The notes beneath the pieces were generated by a model. The model made no database searches and had not been told where the DNA came from. It saw nothing but the letters and a program-made list of their open reading frames with translations. The translations under genes were made by a program, and so were the position numbers. Below, one piece after another: positions 55,768 to 64,000 of a DNA stretch of 64,000 nt. The stretch covers positions 124,001 through 188,000 of the forward strand of contig NZ_BILZ01000001.1 of assembly GCF_004000825.1 (NCBI RefSeq), given 5' to 3'. Origin of the DNA: Paenibacillus kobensis NBRC 15729. Lineage in GTDB: Bacteria; Bacillota; Bacilli; Paenibacillales; Paenibacillaceae. How positions within the stretch are numbered: position 1 is the stretch's first letter; every line of letters starts with the position of its first letter.

Positions 55768-56878
55768 CTGCTTCCGACCTCCCCAGCACCTCACCTTTCA
55801 TGGTGACGAGCACGGTTTCTACCGTAATGCCGCCGCCTACTTCCGCTAATGCGTGACGACAAGCGTATTCGCATAATTGATTAAAAAATTCGCCAATCCC
55901 TGCTTCGGACGCCAGATCACCGGCTTGCGATGCCGTATTCGCTTCTGCGATTGCTTGCTGAAGCTCTGGCTCAGCGCCTGCTTCGGCCGCTACTTTTGCC
56001 AAAAAAGCAAAGTCGACCGGAGCGCTCTTCGAATGCACCATCATGACGCCTTGCGCGACTTTGGAGAACTTGCCCATCATGCCGACAAGGCTGATCTTCG
56101 CCATACCGAGCCGCTTGGCATGCTTAAGGGAGAACCCGACGAAATCCCCCATCTGAACGAATGCTTCTTCGCTAAGTTCCGGGTTCATCTTGATCGCGTA
56201 CTTTTCGCTGCTGCCCCCCGTCGTCAATACAACATGTTTGCAGCCAGAGGCCTTTGCTACTTGCAAAGCCTGGATGACACTCGCTTTGTAAGCGGCAGTC
56301 GAGAATGGAACCACGACGCCTCGCGTACCGAGAATTGAAATGCCGCCAAGGATGCCGAGGCGCGCATTCAATGTCTTCTTGGCGATTTCTTCGCCATCCG
56401 GTACCGAAATAACGATCCGAACGCCGCGGTCTTGAGCGATGCCGAACTCGCTCAAGACTTCCTCGGCTGCCCGTGTCAGCATCCTTCGCGGCACCGGATT
56501 GATCGCGGCTTCGCCGACCGGTACCGGCAGCCCCGGCTTGGTGACGCGTCCGACGCCGATACCGCCGTCCAGCTCGATTCCGCTGCCTTCCTTCCAAGTG
56601 ACGGTGGCGATAATCTTGGCTTTATGCGTCGCATCCGGGTCGTCGCCGGCATCCTTGATCGTTGCGATCTGCGCCATATCCCGCGTGTAATCGGCTTCGA
56701 TCAGCTCGAATGTATGGGCAAAGCCTGCCGGCAGCCACACTTCCGCAGCGTGGACCGATTGCTGGGTGATCAGCATCGTGAGCGCGCCTTTGGCAGCTGC
56801 GGTTGCACACGCTCCCGTCGTAAAGCCGTGTCTCATCGGTTGTGGTGAAGCTTGATCCTCCTGCTGCCGGTCGCTCAC
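55760..56878 (-). CDS. cbiD: Cobalt-precorrin-5B C1-methyltransferase
   Basis: GTG 56878 with GGGGGAG upstream. 372 residues beginning with the CbiD hallmark RHGFTTGACATAAAKGAL and later GRVTKPGLPVPVGEAAINPV and GGSSEKYAIKM. SAM-dependent C1 methylation in the oxygen-independent pathway. Confidence 0.93.
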   Translation of the reverse strand: MSDRQQEDQASPQPMRHGFTTGACATAAAKGALTMLITQQSVHAAEVWLPAGFAHTFELIEADYTRDMAQIATIKDAGDDPDATHKAKIIATVTWKEGSGIELDGGIGVGRVTKPGLPVPVGEAAINPVPRRMLTRAAEEVLSEFGIAQDRGVRIVISVPDGEEIAKKTLNARLGILGGISILGTRGVVVPFSTAAYKASVIQALQVAKASGCKHVVLTTGGSSEKYAIKMNPELSEEAFVQMGDFVGFSLKHAKRLGMAKISLVGMMGKFSKVAQGVMMVHSKSAPVDFAFLAKVAAEAGAEPELQQAIAEANTASQAGDLASEAGIGEFFNQLCEYACRHALAEVGGGITVETVLVTMKGEVLGRSEAVG

Positions 56879-56900
56879 GATGATCTCCCCCTATGCTTGT

Positions 56901-57551
56901 CTAACCGCGTTTATCCGCCATAATGGACAAGGCGTTCAGCGCTGCCACAACGATCGTGCTTCCGCCCTTGCGTCCGATATTTGTAATAAAAGGAATATCG
57001 AGCTTGAGCAGCTCATCCTTTGATTCCGCCGCCGATACGAACCCTACCGGCATCCCGATGATCAAGCTAGGCTTGGCGTACCCTTCCTTCACGAGCCGTA
57101 TCAGTTCGAGCAATGCGGTAGGCGCGTTGCCAATCGCGTAGATGCCGCCTTCGGATTCGCGAAGAGCCTTGCGCATCGATATGATCGCACGAGTCGTGTT
57201 CAGCCTCTTGGCTTCCTCTGTCACGTCAGGATCGGAGATGTACACCTTGACGTCGCCGCCGTACTTATAGATGCGCTCTTTGCTAACGCCGACCTGCACC
57301 ATTTGAACGTCTGCAATGACGTTCTCACCTCGGCGAATGGCGTCAATTCCCGCGTTGATCGCATTGGGATGGAACACAAGGCTGCGCCCGAGCTCGAAAT
57401 CGGCGGAAGCGTGTATAACCCGCTGTACGACAGGATATTGCTCCTCCGTGTACGGATGCTCGCCAAGCTCGTCGGTAATCATCTGAAAGCTCAAGCCTTC
57501 AATCTCTTGCGGTTGAATGGTCATCGGCTTAAAATCGGTTTTAAAATCCAT
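56901..57551 (-). CDS. cbiC: Cobalt-precorrin-8 methylmutase
   Basis: ATG 57551 (GGGAGGG upstream) is preferred over TTG 57578, which overlaps the cobK-type stop. 216 residues with VIHASADFELGRSLVFHPNA, carrying the catalytic His of the family, and IGMPVGFVSAAESKDEL. It moves the methyl from C11 to C12. Confidence 0.93.
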   Translation of the reverse strand: MDFKTDFKPMTIQPQEIEGLSFQMITDELGEHPYTEEQYPVVQRVIHASADFELGRSLVFHPNAINAGIDAIRRGENVIADVQMVQVGVSKERIYKYGGDVKVYISDPDVTEEAKRLNTTRAIISMRKALRESEGGIYAIGNAPTALLELIRLVKEGYAKPSLIIGMPVGFVSAAESKDELLKLDIPFITNIGRKGGSTIVVAALNALSIMADKRG

Positions 57552-57574
57552 TTGGTGGAAGACCCTCCCGTAAG

Positions 57575-58342
57575 TCAATCTATAATCGTTTGTAACTCAT
57601 CCAGTACGCCTTCAAATTCGGTGAATACGGTACCGAACGCAAGTTCCGGTCTCGATATCAAGATGACGCCGATCCCCATGTTCAGTGCCGTTTCTACTTT
57701 CTCGTCAACGGCGCCGGTCGAACCGCTTTCCTTCGTGACCATTAAGGTCGTTCCGTACTGCCGGTAGAGTGCGACGTTCATCTCTCTGGAGAAGGGTCCT
57801 TGCATGGCGACAATATTTTTCTGTTCGATGCCGAGCTCCTCGCATTTCTCCATATTATCGCGGCGCGGCAGCATGCGGGCGACGATCCGGATGTCCGGAT
57901 CGCCGGCCAAATGCCGGGCGAATATGTGCAATGTCTTGCTGCCCGTCGTCAGCATGACGGATCCTTTGCGGCGCTTCACTTCGAGCGCCGCCTCTTCATA
58001 TCCCGGTACGACCGTCAGTCCGGGGTGGTTGTCATACAGGAGCGATGCCCGTTCGAAGCGGATGTAGGGGATGTTGGCGCGTTGCGCCGCCCGCATCGCA
58101 TTGCGGTGGGCTTCCTCGGCGAATGGATGGCTCGCGTCGATGACAGCGGCATATTCGCCGGCCGTAAGCAGCTGTACCATTTCATCCTCGGTCAATCGTC
58201 CAACGCGAACCTCGAGGCCTTCATCCATTAAGCTCTTGGCGGCGCTTTCCGTAACGACCGATGTAAGGAGGCTGCAGCCGGATTGCTTAATGCGTACGGC
58301 TAGTTCTCTCGCATCGCTAGTCCCGCAAAGCATGAAGATCAT
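57575..58342 (-). CDS. cbiJ: Cobalt-precorrin-6A reductase
   Basis: ATG 58342 with GGGGGAAA upstream; overlaps the cbiX stop by ATGA. 255 residues: MLCGTSDARELAVRI, IDASHPFAEEAHRNAM and TGSKTLHIFARHL are typical of CbiJ/CobK. NADPH- or NADH-dependent reduction of the macrocycle. Confidence 0.92.
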   Translation of the reverse strand: MIFMLCGTSDARELAVRIKQSGCSLLTSVVTESAAKSLMDEGLEVRVGRLTEDEMVQLLTAGEYAAVIDASHPFAEEAHRNAMRAAQRANIPYIRFERASLLYDNHPGLTVVPGYEEAALEVKRRKGSVMLTTGSKTLHIFARHLAGDPDIRIVARMLPRRDNMEKCEELGIEQKNIVAMQGPFSREMNVALYRQYGTTLMVTKESGSTGAVDEKVETALNMGIGVILISRPELAFGTVFTEFEGVLDELQTIID

Positions 58343-59349
58343 TGCGTTTCCCCCTTGGTTGCGCAACCTTGACTATGCTCGTGCGAGCATCGTGGTACGT
58401 GCTCATGAATATGGTTATGATGGCCGTGTGAATGATCATGATGGTGATGATGATCATCGTGGTGATGGCCATGATCGTGATCGTGCGCATGGTGATGATG
58501 ATCGTGCTCATGATCGTGGTGGTGATGATGTTCCAAATGAGCAGCGGCTTCCATCCGGTATTTGCACATGTCGCAATTCATGGCGGCGCGGCCCTCGAAC
58601 GCCTCAGCAACCCGGTCCAGCAACAGCTCGGCTAGTTCAGGATGAAACCCGAAATAGTCAGCCAGTACAATCGAACGGTCCGGATGCGCATCCGCAAATT
58701 GTTCGACCATCTGCTCGATGCGTTTGATCAGAATTCCGGTAAAGAGGAAGTACGGCAGCACGTATATCTTTTTGGCCCCGAGCAACAAACACCGCTCCAA
58801 CCCCTCCTCAAGCGAGGGCTCCGTTACGCCGATAAAGCAGCTTTCCGTCCATTTCACCGGAACCTGTTCCCAGAACAGACGCGCCATTTTATAGAAATCG
58901 CTGTTCGCATCCACATCGCTGCTTCCGCGGCCGAGTATGAGCACCGCCGTGTCCGGGTCCCGTTCTCCGCTAAGGCTATCCGCCAGATACCCCGTCTCGG
59001 TCAGCCGGGTTTTTAATATATTGATTACTTTCTGATGAACGCCAATCGGCCGTCCATACGCGAACTGAACGTGCGGATACTTTCTCTTCGCATGGTCGAT
59101 CGCATCGGGAATATGTATTTTCGCATGTCCCGCTGCAAACAAGATAATAGGCACCAGAACGACGCGTGACGCTCCCTGCTCCACGCATTTAGCAATGCCT
59201 TGATCGATCGACGGCTTAGCAAATTCCAAGAAGCAAGTTTCAATGACATAACCCGGCGCAATCGCCCGTACCGTATCTGCAAATCGAAGCAGTTCCTCGT
59301 TTCCTTCTGGATCGCGGCTGCCGTGTCCAACGAGCAAGATGGTTTCCAT
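58339..59349 (-). CDS. cbiX: Sirohydrochlorin cobaltochelatase with His-rich tail
   Basis: 336 residues. Two chelatase half domains: VGHGSRDPEGNEELL, with the catalytic His, and the second half ILGRGSSDVDANSDF. After about residue 265 there is a Cys pair (NCDMCKYR) and a tail in which His and Asp make up most of about 55 residues (for example EHHHHHDHEHDHHHHAHDH). The tail is likely a cobalt store or buffer; long CbiX proteins of Bacillus carry similar tails. Its DNA is a low-complexity GATGAT/CATGGT-type repeat, so the tail length may vary between strains. Confidence 0.92.
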   Translation of the reverse strand: METILLVGHGSRDPEGNEELLRFADTVRAIAPGYVIETCFLEFAKPSIDQGIAKCVEQGASRVVLVPIILFAAGHAKIHIPDAIDHAKRKYPHVQFAYGRPIGVHQKVINILKTRLTETGYLADSLSGERDPDTAVLILGRGSSDVDANSDFYKMARLFWEQVPVKWTESCFIGVTEPSLEEGLERCLLLGAKKIYVLPYFLFTGILIKRIEQMVEQFADAHPDRSIVLADYFGFHPELAELLLDRVAEAFEGRAAMNCDMCKYRMEAAAHLEHHHHHDHEHDHHHHAHDHDHGHHHDDHHHHHDHSHGHHNHIHEHVPRCSHEHSQGCATKGETQ

Positions 59350-59367
59350 ATAATAAATTCCTCCTAG

Positions 59368-61065
59368 TTAATCTCCGCAAGCTGCGTCCACCGCAACCGG
59401 CTCGTGATGATCCTGATGCTCGAAGCCAGCGACTTTGCCGACCCGTTTGAAAAATTTATGAAAACGTTCGTTCGGATGTCCTTTTTCCGCGTATTCTTTA
59501 AAAATACGTTCAATAGCAGGCACGATATCGGAAGCAGAGATCCCTTCTGCTACCGGCTGCGCTGCATGGGCGTTCCGGCCGATCGTTTTGCCTCCGAGGA
59601 ACAAATCGTAAGCTCCTCTGCGGAATACGATGCCGATATCCTCCAGGACGGCGCCGTAACAGGCCATGCCGCAGCCATTGATCCCGATTTTTAATTCCTT
59701 CGGAGTTTTCAGCCCGCCGATAACGCGGTTAAGCTGTTCGGCCACCGGGATCGCTTCGTCTTTCTCCAGATTGCAGAAATCGCATGCCTTAATCTGCGCG
59801 ACATCGCCAATCGGGAACACGAGCAGTTGTGCCTTCTTCAACTGATCAACAACGCTGGACGGATCTTCGGTCTCGATGCGGACGATGATTTGATGATGAG
59901 GCGTATACTCGATCTCGCCCTTCTCGCCAACCAGCTCAGCGATCATAGTCATCTGTTGGGCGGTAAATTTTTTGTTCGCGATTCCAGGTGCAATACCGAG
60001 TTCGAAGATCGACAAGGTTGTCCGAACGGGGCTCGTTGCCTCAACTGCTGCTGACAAGCTCCCGCCGGAGAGGATCCCCTTCGCCGTTAGCAATTGAAGG
60101 GCTTCCAGTGCCAAAGATACCGAATGCTGCTCCGTTTTCATTGGCTCTGATGCAGCCGCCGAAGCCATTGCCGTGCTTTCCATCCGTACCGGCGGTTCCT
60201 CTTCGTCGTCGTCCCAGCCTTCTTCCTGGGCATTCAGCGACCATGGCTCTGCTTCTGTGCGCAGCCGCTCATGCGGCCGTAAAGCTTGTACCGTCGAATC
60301 GAGCGTATATTTGCGCTGATACCCGCGCGGCGTAATGATCAGCCCTTCATAGACAAACGTTGTCGAGTTTCCGATGATGACCGTTGTCAACATTCCGATA
60401 TCGTGATCGAGCATCGAGCCGAGCGTCGTCAAGATCACCTGCTCCCGGTCTCGGTAGGCGCTTTTCACAAGTCCGACCGGCGTTTCAGGAGACCGGTATT
60501 TCAGCAAGATGCGTTGCGTCTCCACAATCTGCCTTGTTCTCCTGCCGCTGCGCGGATTGTATAACGCAATAATAAAATCGGCAGACGCTGCGGCTTCCAC
60601 CCGCTTGGCAATTTGCTCCCACGGCGTTAGATGATCGCTCAGGCTAATCGTACAAGCATCGTGCATAACGGGTGCTCCCAGCAGCGAAGCGCATGAATTG
60701 ATCGCGGATATGCCCGGAACGACTTCGACTTCAACGCCTGTCGACGGGTCCCATTGTCTCTCGATCAGCACCTCGTAGACGAGACCCGCCATGCCGTACA
60801 CGCCGGAATCGCCGCTTGAGATGACGGCAACCTTTTTCCCCAATTCCGCTTGTCGTACCGCTTCCTGCGCACGGCTGACCTCTTCGGTCATGCCCGTCCG
60901 CACAATCTCTTGATCGGTTAATAGACCGCGAATGAGATCGACGTAAGTGTTATAGCCAATGATCACTTCGCTTTCCTCAATGGCTTCACGCGCCCGCTGC
61001 GTAATATGTTCGAAAGCTCCAGGACCAAAGCCGATGATGAGCAGTTTGCCTTTCCTAATAGTCAT
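59368..61065 (-). CDS. cbiH: CbiH60-type protein: C17-methyltransferase fused to a sulfite-reductase-like iron-sulfur domain
   Basis: ATG 61065 follows AGGGAGGATC; the frame is open upstream through the riboswitch, but that part is leader RNA. 565 residues. Residues 1-245 are the ring-contracting methyltransferase CbiH/CobJ (IGFGPGAFEHITQRAREAIE, SSGDSGVYGMAG, VPGISAINSCASLLGAPVMH). After a linker of about 60 residues comes a nitrite/sulfite-reductase-like ferredoxin half domain plus Cys ligands CDFC and NGCGMAC for a 4Fe-4S centre. Bacillus megaterium CbiH60 has this layout. First gene of the operon. Confidence 0.92.
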   Translation of the reverse strand: MTIRKGKLLIIGFGPGAFEHITQRAREAIEESEVIIGYNTYVDLIRGLLTDQEIVRTGMTEEVSRAQEAVRQAELGKKVAVISSGDSGVYGMAGLVYEVLIERQWDPSTGVEVEVVPGISAINSCASLLGAPVMHDACTISLSDHLTPWEQIAKRVEAAASADFIIALYNPRSGRRTRQIVETQRILLKYRSPETPVGLVKSAYRDREQVILTTLGSMLDHDIGMLTTVIIGNSTTFVYEGLIITPRGYQRKYTLDSTVQALRPHERLRTEAEPWSLNAQEEGWDDDEEEPPVRMESTAMASAAASEPMKTEQHSVSLALEALQLLTAKGILSGGSLSAAVEATSPVRTTLSIFELGIAPGIANKKFTAQQMTMIAELVGEKGEIEYTPHHQIIVRIETEDPSSVVDQLKKAQLLVFPIGDVAQIKACDFCNLEKDEAIPVAEQLNRVIGGLKTPKELKIGINGCGMACYGAVLEDIGIVFRRGAYDLFLGGKTIGRNAHAAQPVAEGISASDIVPAIERIFKEYAEKGHPNERFHKFFKRVGKVAGFEHQDHHEPVAVDAACGD

Positions 61066-61105
61066 GTTGATCCTCCCTAGCAGTTGCTCTGCATGATATA
61101 TGGGC

Positions 61106-61136
61106 AATAAAAAAAGCATCCCCCATTGGAGATGCC
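61106..61136 (-). terminator. Attenuator terminator of the cobalamin riboswitch
   Basis: On the leftward strand GGCATCTCC pairs with GGGGATGC, followed by TTTTTTT, 40-70 nt before cbiH. This is the expression platform: B12 binding should favour this hairpin and stop transcription. Confidence 0.8.
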
Positions 61137-61254
61137 TGCGATTTAAGTTGGGATAAGAAAGCATACGGGAAGTCGAACGCAGCCGCGTCATGACACGACA
61201 TGCTAAAAAGCCCGCAAGTTGCTGCCTTAACACCGTCCTATTACGCGTAGGGTC

Positions 61255-61438
61255 CATTGGTGTGTCAGAACAGGCAGGTCTCCTGACTTGCGGATCAAAG
61301 CTTATGCTCTGGCCTTCCCGTTTCAGATGCTGAAACAGTGGCGTTAGAGCAGCTCCCCGCTTACAGTGGCGCGACCGTACCGGATTTTCACCGGTTTCCC
61401 TATTATGCCGAATCTTCATTCGACACCTGTTCTCGATC
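61255..61438 (-). promoter_or_regulatory. Cobalamin (AdoCbl-type) riboswitch
   Basis: The leader read leftward contains GGGAAACCGGTGAAAATCC, CGCGCCACTGT (B12-box sequence), and the 3' element AGTCAGGAGACCTGCCTG. These are classical cobalamin-riboswitch consensus elements in the right order. It lies ahead of cbiH and its attenuator, so the whole operon down to 44556 should be shut off when B12 is plentiful. Confidence 0.93.
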
Positions 61439-61508
61439 TATCATTTTTAATCATAGTAGACTATAACATGCGAGGATAAATTCGTCCACCAATGTCTTAT
61501 TCCAGATG

Positions 61509-61688
61509 AGCCCGCAACTGGAACTTATCGGTGGGTAATCTCCCTTCCAGGCACAGGATTCTTTATCCATATGCCCACGGGCTTTTACCTGTTTGTTCCA
61601 TTGCCTATGTGGGTCGATGGTTATCCTCTAGTGGAGATCCAGTCAATCAGGGTTAGGTCTATGGTCATGAATGGATTGGGCTTTTTTT
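61509..61688 (+). ncRNA. Candidate structured RNA / leader upstream of the 103-residue gene
   Basis: GAGCCC (61509-61514) can pair with GGGCTT (61678-61683) just before a seven-T run, closing a region of about 175 nt. Inside are CTGGAA/TTCCAG (61519-61524, 61546-61551), GGAT/ATCC (61557-61569), and competing pairings GTGGG with CCCAC and GCCCG with CGGGC. No ORF with a ribosome site fits here. No known riboswitch class was recognised. Pairing was found by eye. Confidence 0.35.
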
Positions 61689-61789
61689 CCTAATCTTTTT
61701 TAATATCATTAACAAAGCCATTTGATCCCTATAATTTCCCACTTCCTTGCCGATAAACAATAGGTACAAGTATAGAGGAGGTCCTACGG

Positions 61790-62101
61790 ATGGATATGGA
61801 AAATAAACCAAGCGAAGAAAGAAGCGTAGTCAAGGATAAGTTTGTCGTTACGGTTCAAACTCTTGATTATTATGGGATGCGAGTGGATCAACTTGAGTTG
61901 ATGTTAGATAGAGGATTAGTAGCGAACGTAGGCGATTACATACAGCTGTTTAAGAAGAAATATGATGTGGATGCGGAACTCAAAAACGTTTCGCCATATA
62001 TGGAATTTAAAATCGCTGATCCCAAGCCCAAAGGAATTCGACAAATTACGGTATTAAGAACAGCCAAAGACCTTACCTACCAACCGATTACCAAATTATA
62101 A
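61790..62101 (+). CDS. Conserved-looking 103-residue protein of unknown function
   Basis: ATG 61790 follows AGAGGAGGTCC. Soluble, mixed alpha/beta composition, for example VVTVQTLDYYGMRVDQLELM, DRGLVANVGDYIQLFKKKY and IRQITVLRTAKDL. No signal peptide, TM segment or metal motif. No family recognised. It has its own terminator at 62166. Confidence 0.7.
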   Translation: MDMENKPSEERSVVKDKFVVTVQTLDYYGMRVDQLELMLDRGLVANVGDYIQLFKKKYDVDAELKNVSPYMEFKIADPKPKGIRQITVLRTAKDLTYQPITKL

Positions 62102-62165
62102 GTTTAGGCTCCATATATCGTAGTGCAGGATCAAAATCGCAACTTCCCATTGGTATAAAAAATAG

Positions 62166-62215
62166 AGGGCTGTCCTTATCATGTTGGCCATTTCGGCCCT
62201 CATAAGGACAGCCCT
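62166..62215. terminator. Strong palindromic terminator
   Basis: AGGGCTGTCCTTAT (62166-62179) pairs with ATAAGGACAGCCCT (62202-62215), with a smaller GGCC-based stem inside. It separates the gene at 61790 from the converging aldolase gene. Confidence 0.8.
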
Positions 62216-62224
62216 ATTACGTTT

Positions 62225-63133
62225 CTATACGAGTGAGCCTTCTGCAGAAGAGATCAGTTGCTGGTTGATCAGCATCTGTTTCAAGTTCTGCTTGCGCACA
62301 TCGCTCAGCGGCGTGAGCGGCAGACGAACTTTATCGCATGCGATAACGCCCATCTCCTTCAATGAGTACTTGAAGCACTGAATAAACTCATTGCGGATCG
62401 ATCCCGTGACGATAGCCTGCGGTGCGATGTGGCGGTCATGCAGCACTTGTGCCTCCTGGAACTTCTTCTCTTGGACGAGCTGGAAAATGCGGGTCAGCAC
62501 ATCGGCACGCAGGTTGCCTGCTGCCGTCGTCAGGCCGATTGCGCCTTCCATCAGCTCCGGCATGATCAGCAAATCCTCGCCGGCGAATACGCCAACCTCG
62601 CGGTCGAACGCATCGTGAATCTCGCGAACCTTAGACGGCTTCGGAGTCGTCAGCTTCAGGTAACGCATACGGGATGTCAACTGGCGGACTTGATCGATGA
62701 CGCCAACCGGCACCTCCACCCCGCCGCCGCCGTCATAAATCATCAAGTCGATGTTGCCCTTTTGACCAATCGTTGCAAAATGCTGGATCATGCCTTCCAT
62801 CGTGACTTGACCGTAGTACGGCGGCGTTACGAGCACCGCATCAGCGCCTTTCTCCGATGCATATGCGGCAAGTTCAGCGGCGATCTCCGTACCGGAATGC
62901 GATGCGCCGACAATCAAGCTTGCACGGCCTTTCAAACGTTCAGATGCGATATCGATGACCCGTTTCTTCTCGGCGTTCGTCAAAGCATAGAACTCGCCTG
63001 TCGTTCCGAGCGCAATAACGCCTTCCGTGCCCAGATCCATCACATGATCGAGCAGATTATTCAAGCTGCGCTCATCGATATCCCCCTGCTCATTGAACGG
63101 CGTAACGATAATTACTTGATTTCCTTTAATCAT
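62225..63133 (-). CDS. Dihydrodipicolinate synthase/N-acetylneuraminate lyase family aldolase
   Basis: 302 residues: a class I aldolase barrel with GTTGEFYALT, LIVGASHSGTEIAAELA and the Schiff-base Lys in RYLKLTTPKPS. The usual YNVPxRT motif is replaced by IYDGGGGVEVPV, so it is unlikely to be a true DapA. A sugar-acid or keto-acid lyase is more likely. It follows the dehydrogenase gene with an ATGA overlap, indicating a catabolic operon that extends to the right. Confidence 0.85.
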   Translation of the reverse strand: MIKGNQVIIVTPFNEQGDIDERSLNNLLDHVMDLGTEGVIALGTTGEFYALTNAEKKRVIDIASERLKGRASLIVGASHSGTEIAAELAAYASEKGADAVLVTPPYYGQVTMEGMIQHFATIGQKGNIDLMIYDGGGGVEVPVGVIDQVRQLTSRMRYLKLTTPKPSKVREIHDAFDREVGVFAGEDLLIMPELMEGAIGLTTAAGNLRADVLTRIFQLVQEKKFQEAQVLHDRHIAPQAIVTGSIRNEFIQCFKYSLKEMGVIACDKVRLPLTPLSDVRKQNLKQMLINQQLISSAEGSLV

Positions 63134-64000
63134 CTTAAATGCTCTCCTTTAATTGTCAATTCGTTTAGATTGGAAATAACAACCGCTTTGCCGATCGCCG
63201 GCTTCTCCAGATATTGCACGATCCGGTCCAGTTCATCGAGCGGAATCCGTTCCGTGAACAGCTGCTCAAGCTGAAGCGGGCTTTCTTGCAGCACGCGCAG
63301 CGCCACTGGGAAGTTGCGGTCATAGGTTTCAGAAATACCGCGGATCGTCAGATCCTTCTGGCAGATGAGCCAGAACGGGAACGATGCCGGCGCCGCAGCC
63401 GGTACGAAGGCGCCGAATTCAATGACTATACCGCCAATGTCGGCCAGCTCGACGGCTTGCGTGAACGCTTTTGCGCTGCCTGCACAGTCAATTACGGCCG
63501 ATACGCCTTCCATTTGGTCCAACGATTCGGCGATATGAAGCGGACCGACCCGCTTGGCGAACGCCAGCGCTTCTTCATTAATGTCGTAAAGATATACGTC
63601 CATGCCATAGAACTTAGCGGCGGTGTAGACGCACAAGCCTGCAGGACCGGCTCCGAGTACGACAACCTTGCCGAGGTCGCTCAAGTTGGCTGCATCCGTT
63701 ATTTTCTCGATTGCGCCGACCGCACACGCCATAATTTCCGCGAAGCTCGCACGATCGTCCGACATCGTATCAGGGATTCGGAACAGCTTCGTGCCGGCGC
63801 GCAGCTCCATCGTTTCGGCGAACGAGCCGTTGCGCTCCGGAGAATCAAACGGCGTGAAGCCGTAGACGAAGCGGTTCGAGCAATATTTGCGCTTCAGGAT
63901 GCAGTTGCGGCACTTGCCGCAGTTGATGCCCGGCGCCACAACCACGCGGTCCCCGACCTGAACCGCGTCGCCGAGCAACAGTTCGGGACGCTCCAGCTTG
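63130..64000 (-). CDS. Zinc-dependent alcohol/polyol dehydrogenase, partial at right edge
   Basis: The frame enters from the right edge (GDAVQVGDRVVVAPG) and ends at 63130. It has the structural zinc site CGKCRNCILKRKYC, the second catalytic region EIMACAVGAIEK, and the NAD-binding loop VVVLGAGPAGLCVY. This is a medium-chain dehydrogenase of the threonine/sorbitol type. Its N-terminal ~70 residues, with the first catalytic Cys, lie outside the window. It overlaps the aldolase start, so the two probably act on successive steps of one substrate. Confidence 0.88.
   Translation of the reverse strand, partial: KLERPELLLGDAVQVGDRVVVAPGINCGKCRNCILKRKYCSNRFVYGFTPFDSPERNGSFAETMELRAGTKLFRIPDTMSDDRASFAEIMACAVGAIEKITDAANLSDLGKVVVLGAGPAGLCVYTAAKFYGMDVYLYDINEEALAFAKRVGPLHIAESLDQMEGVSAVIDCAGSAKAFTQAVELADIGGIVIEFGAFVPAAAPASFPFWLICQKDLTIRGISETYDRNFPVALRVLQESPLQLEQLFTERIPLDELDRIVQYLEKPAIGKAVVISNLNELTIKGEHLR

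Noticed and set aside
61066-61419. Extension of cbiH upstream to 61419
   Set aside because: This part is the cobalamin riboswitch and its attenuator; ATG 61065 has a good ribosome site and begins the methyltransferase domain.

Overview
The window looks like chromosomal DNA of a Paenibacillus-type Firmicute (inferred). The grounds are strong AGGAGG-type ribosome sites, frequent TTG and GTG starts, the Bacillus-type anaerobic cobalamin gene set (fused CbiET, CbiH60 and a His-tailed CbiX), SgrR-type solute-binding regulators and copper-amine-oxidase-like stalk domains. No rRNA, tRNA, CRISPR array or complete insertion sequence was seen.

Layout. 1-4.4 kb: metal/envelope stress group, with the left-edge end of a multicopper oxidase, a CsoR/CstR-like operator, an OmpR-type two-component pair, a YdhK-like lipoprotein and a VTT-family membrane protein. 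5-6.1 kb: an SDR gene. 6.9-12.2 kb: a glutamine-type ABC transporter followed by a GlnK/GlnL-like sensor pair. 12.5-16.3 kb: a nucleotidyltransferase, then a second two-component system and a small cytochrome-b-like membrane protein sharing a promoter motif. 17-26.3 kb: a dihydrouridine synthase, an ECF sigma factor with a large C-terminal extension, a VanZ protein, a lipoprotein, an SgrR-type regulator and a secreted protein. 27.2-33.7 kb: arsenic island (arsR-arsB-arsC-arsI-phosphatase, plus a Cys-rich MarR regulator and two flavoprotein monooxygenases). 34.6-44.4 kb: GH18-like protein, rifampin phosphotransferase, a candidate small RNA, a second SgrR-type regulator, HAD, LacI, CutC and SDR genes. 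44.5-61.4 kb: one long leftward operon behind a cobalamin riboswitch, covering the pathway from sirohydrochlorin or precorrin-2 to cobyric acid plus the CbiMNQO cobalt transporter. 61.5-64 kb: a candidate structured RNA, a 103-residue protein, a DapA-family aldolase and a partial zinc dehydrogenase.

The most unusual feature lies between 4.4 and 34 kb. About ten intergenic loci carry a repeat built on GACAAGAAC, with perfect 19-bp inverted arms in several copies, direct repeats 30 bp apart, and often a terminator-like GCCG/CGGC hairpin next to it. Gene fragments (MerR, acyltransferase, TetR, GNAT and others) lie in the same stretch, and one fragment reads out into a repeat copy. The cobalamin half has no clear copy. 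The pattern resembles ends or miniature derivatives of a transposon with several transposase-binding sites, but no transposase is present here. Other new-looking signals are two promoters sharing GTTTAG-N5-GTTTAG beside a two-component system, two matching operators around the MarR gene, and a dual-specificity-type phosphatase inside the ars operon.
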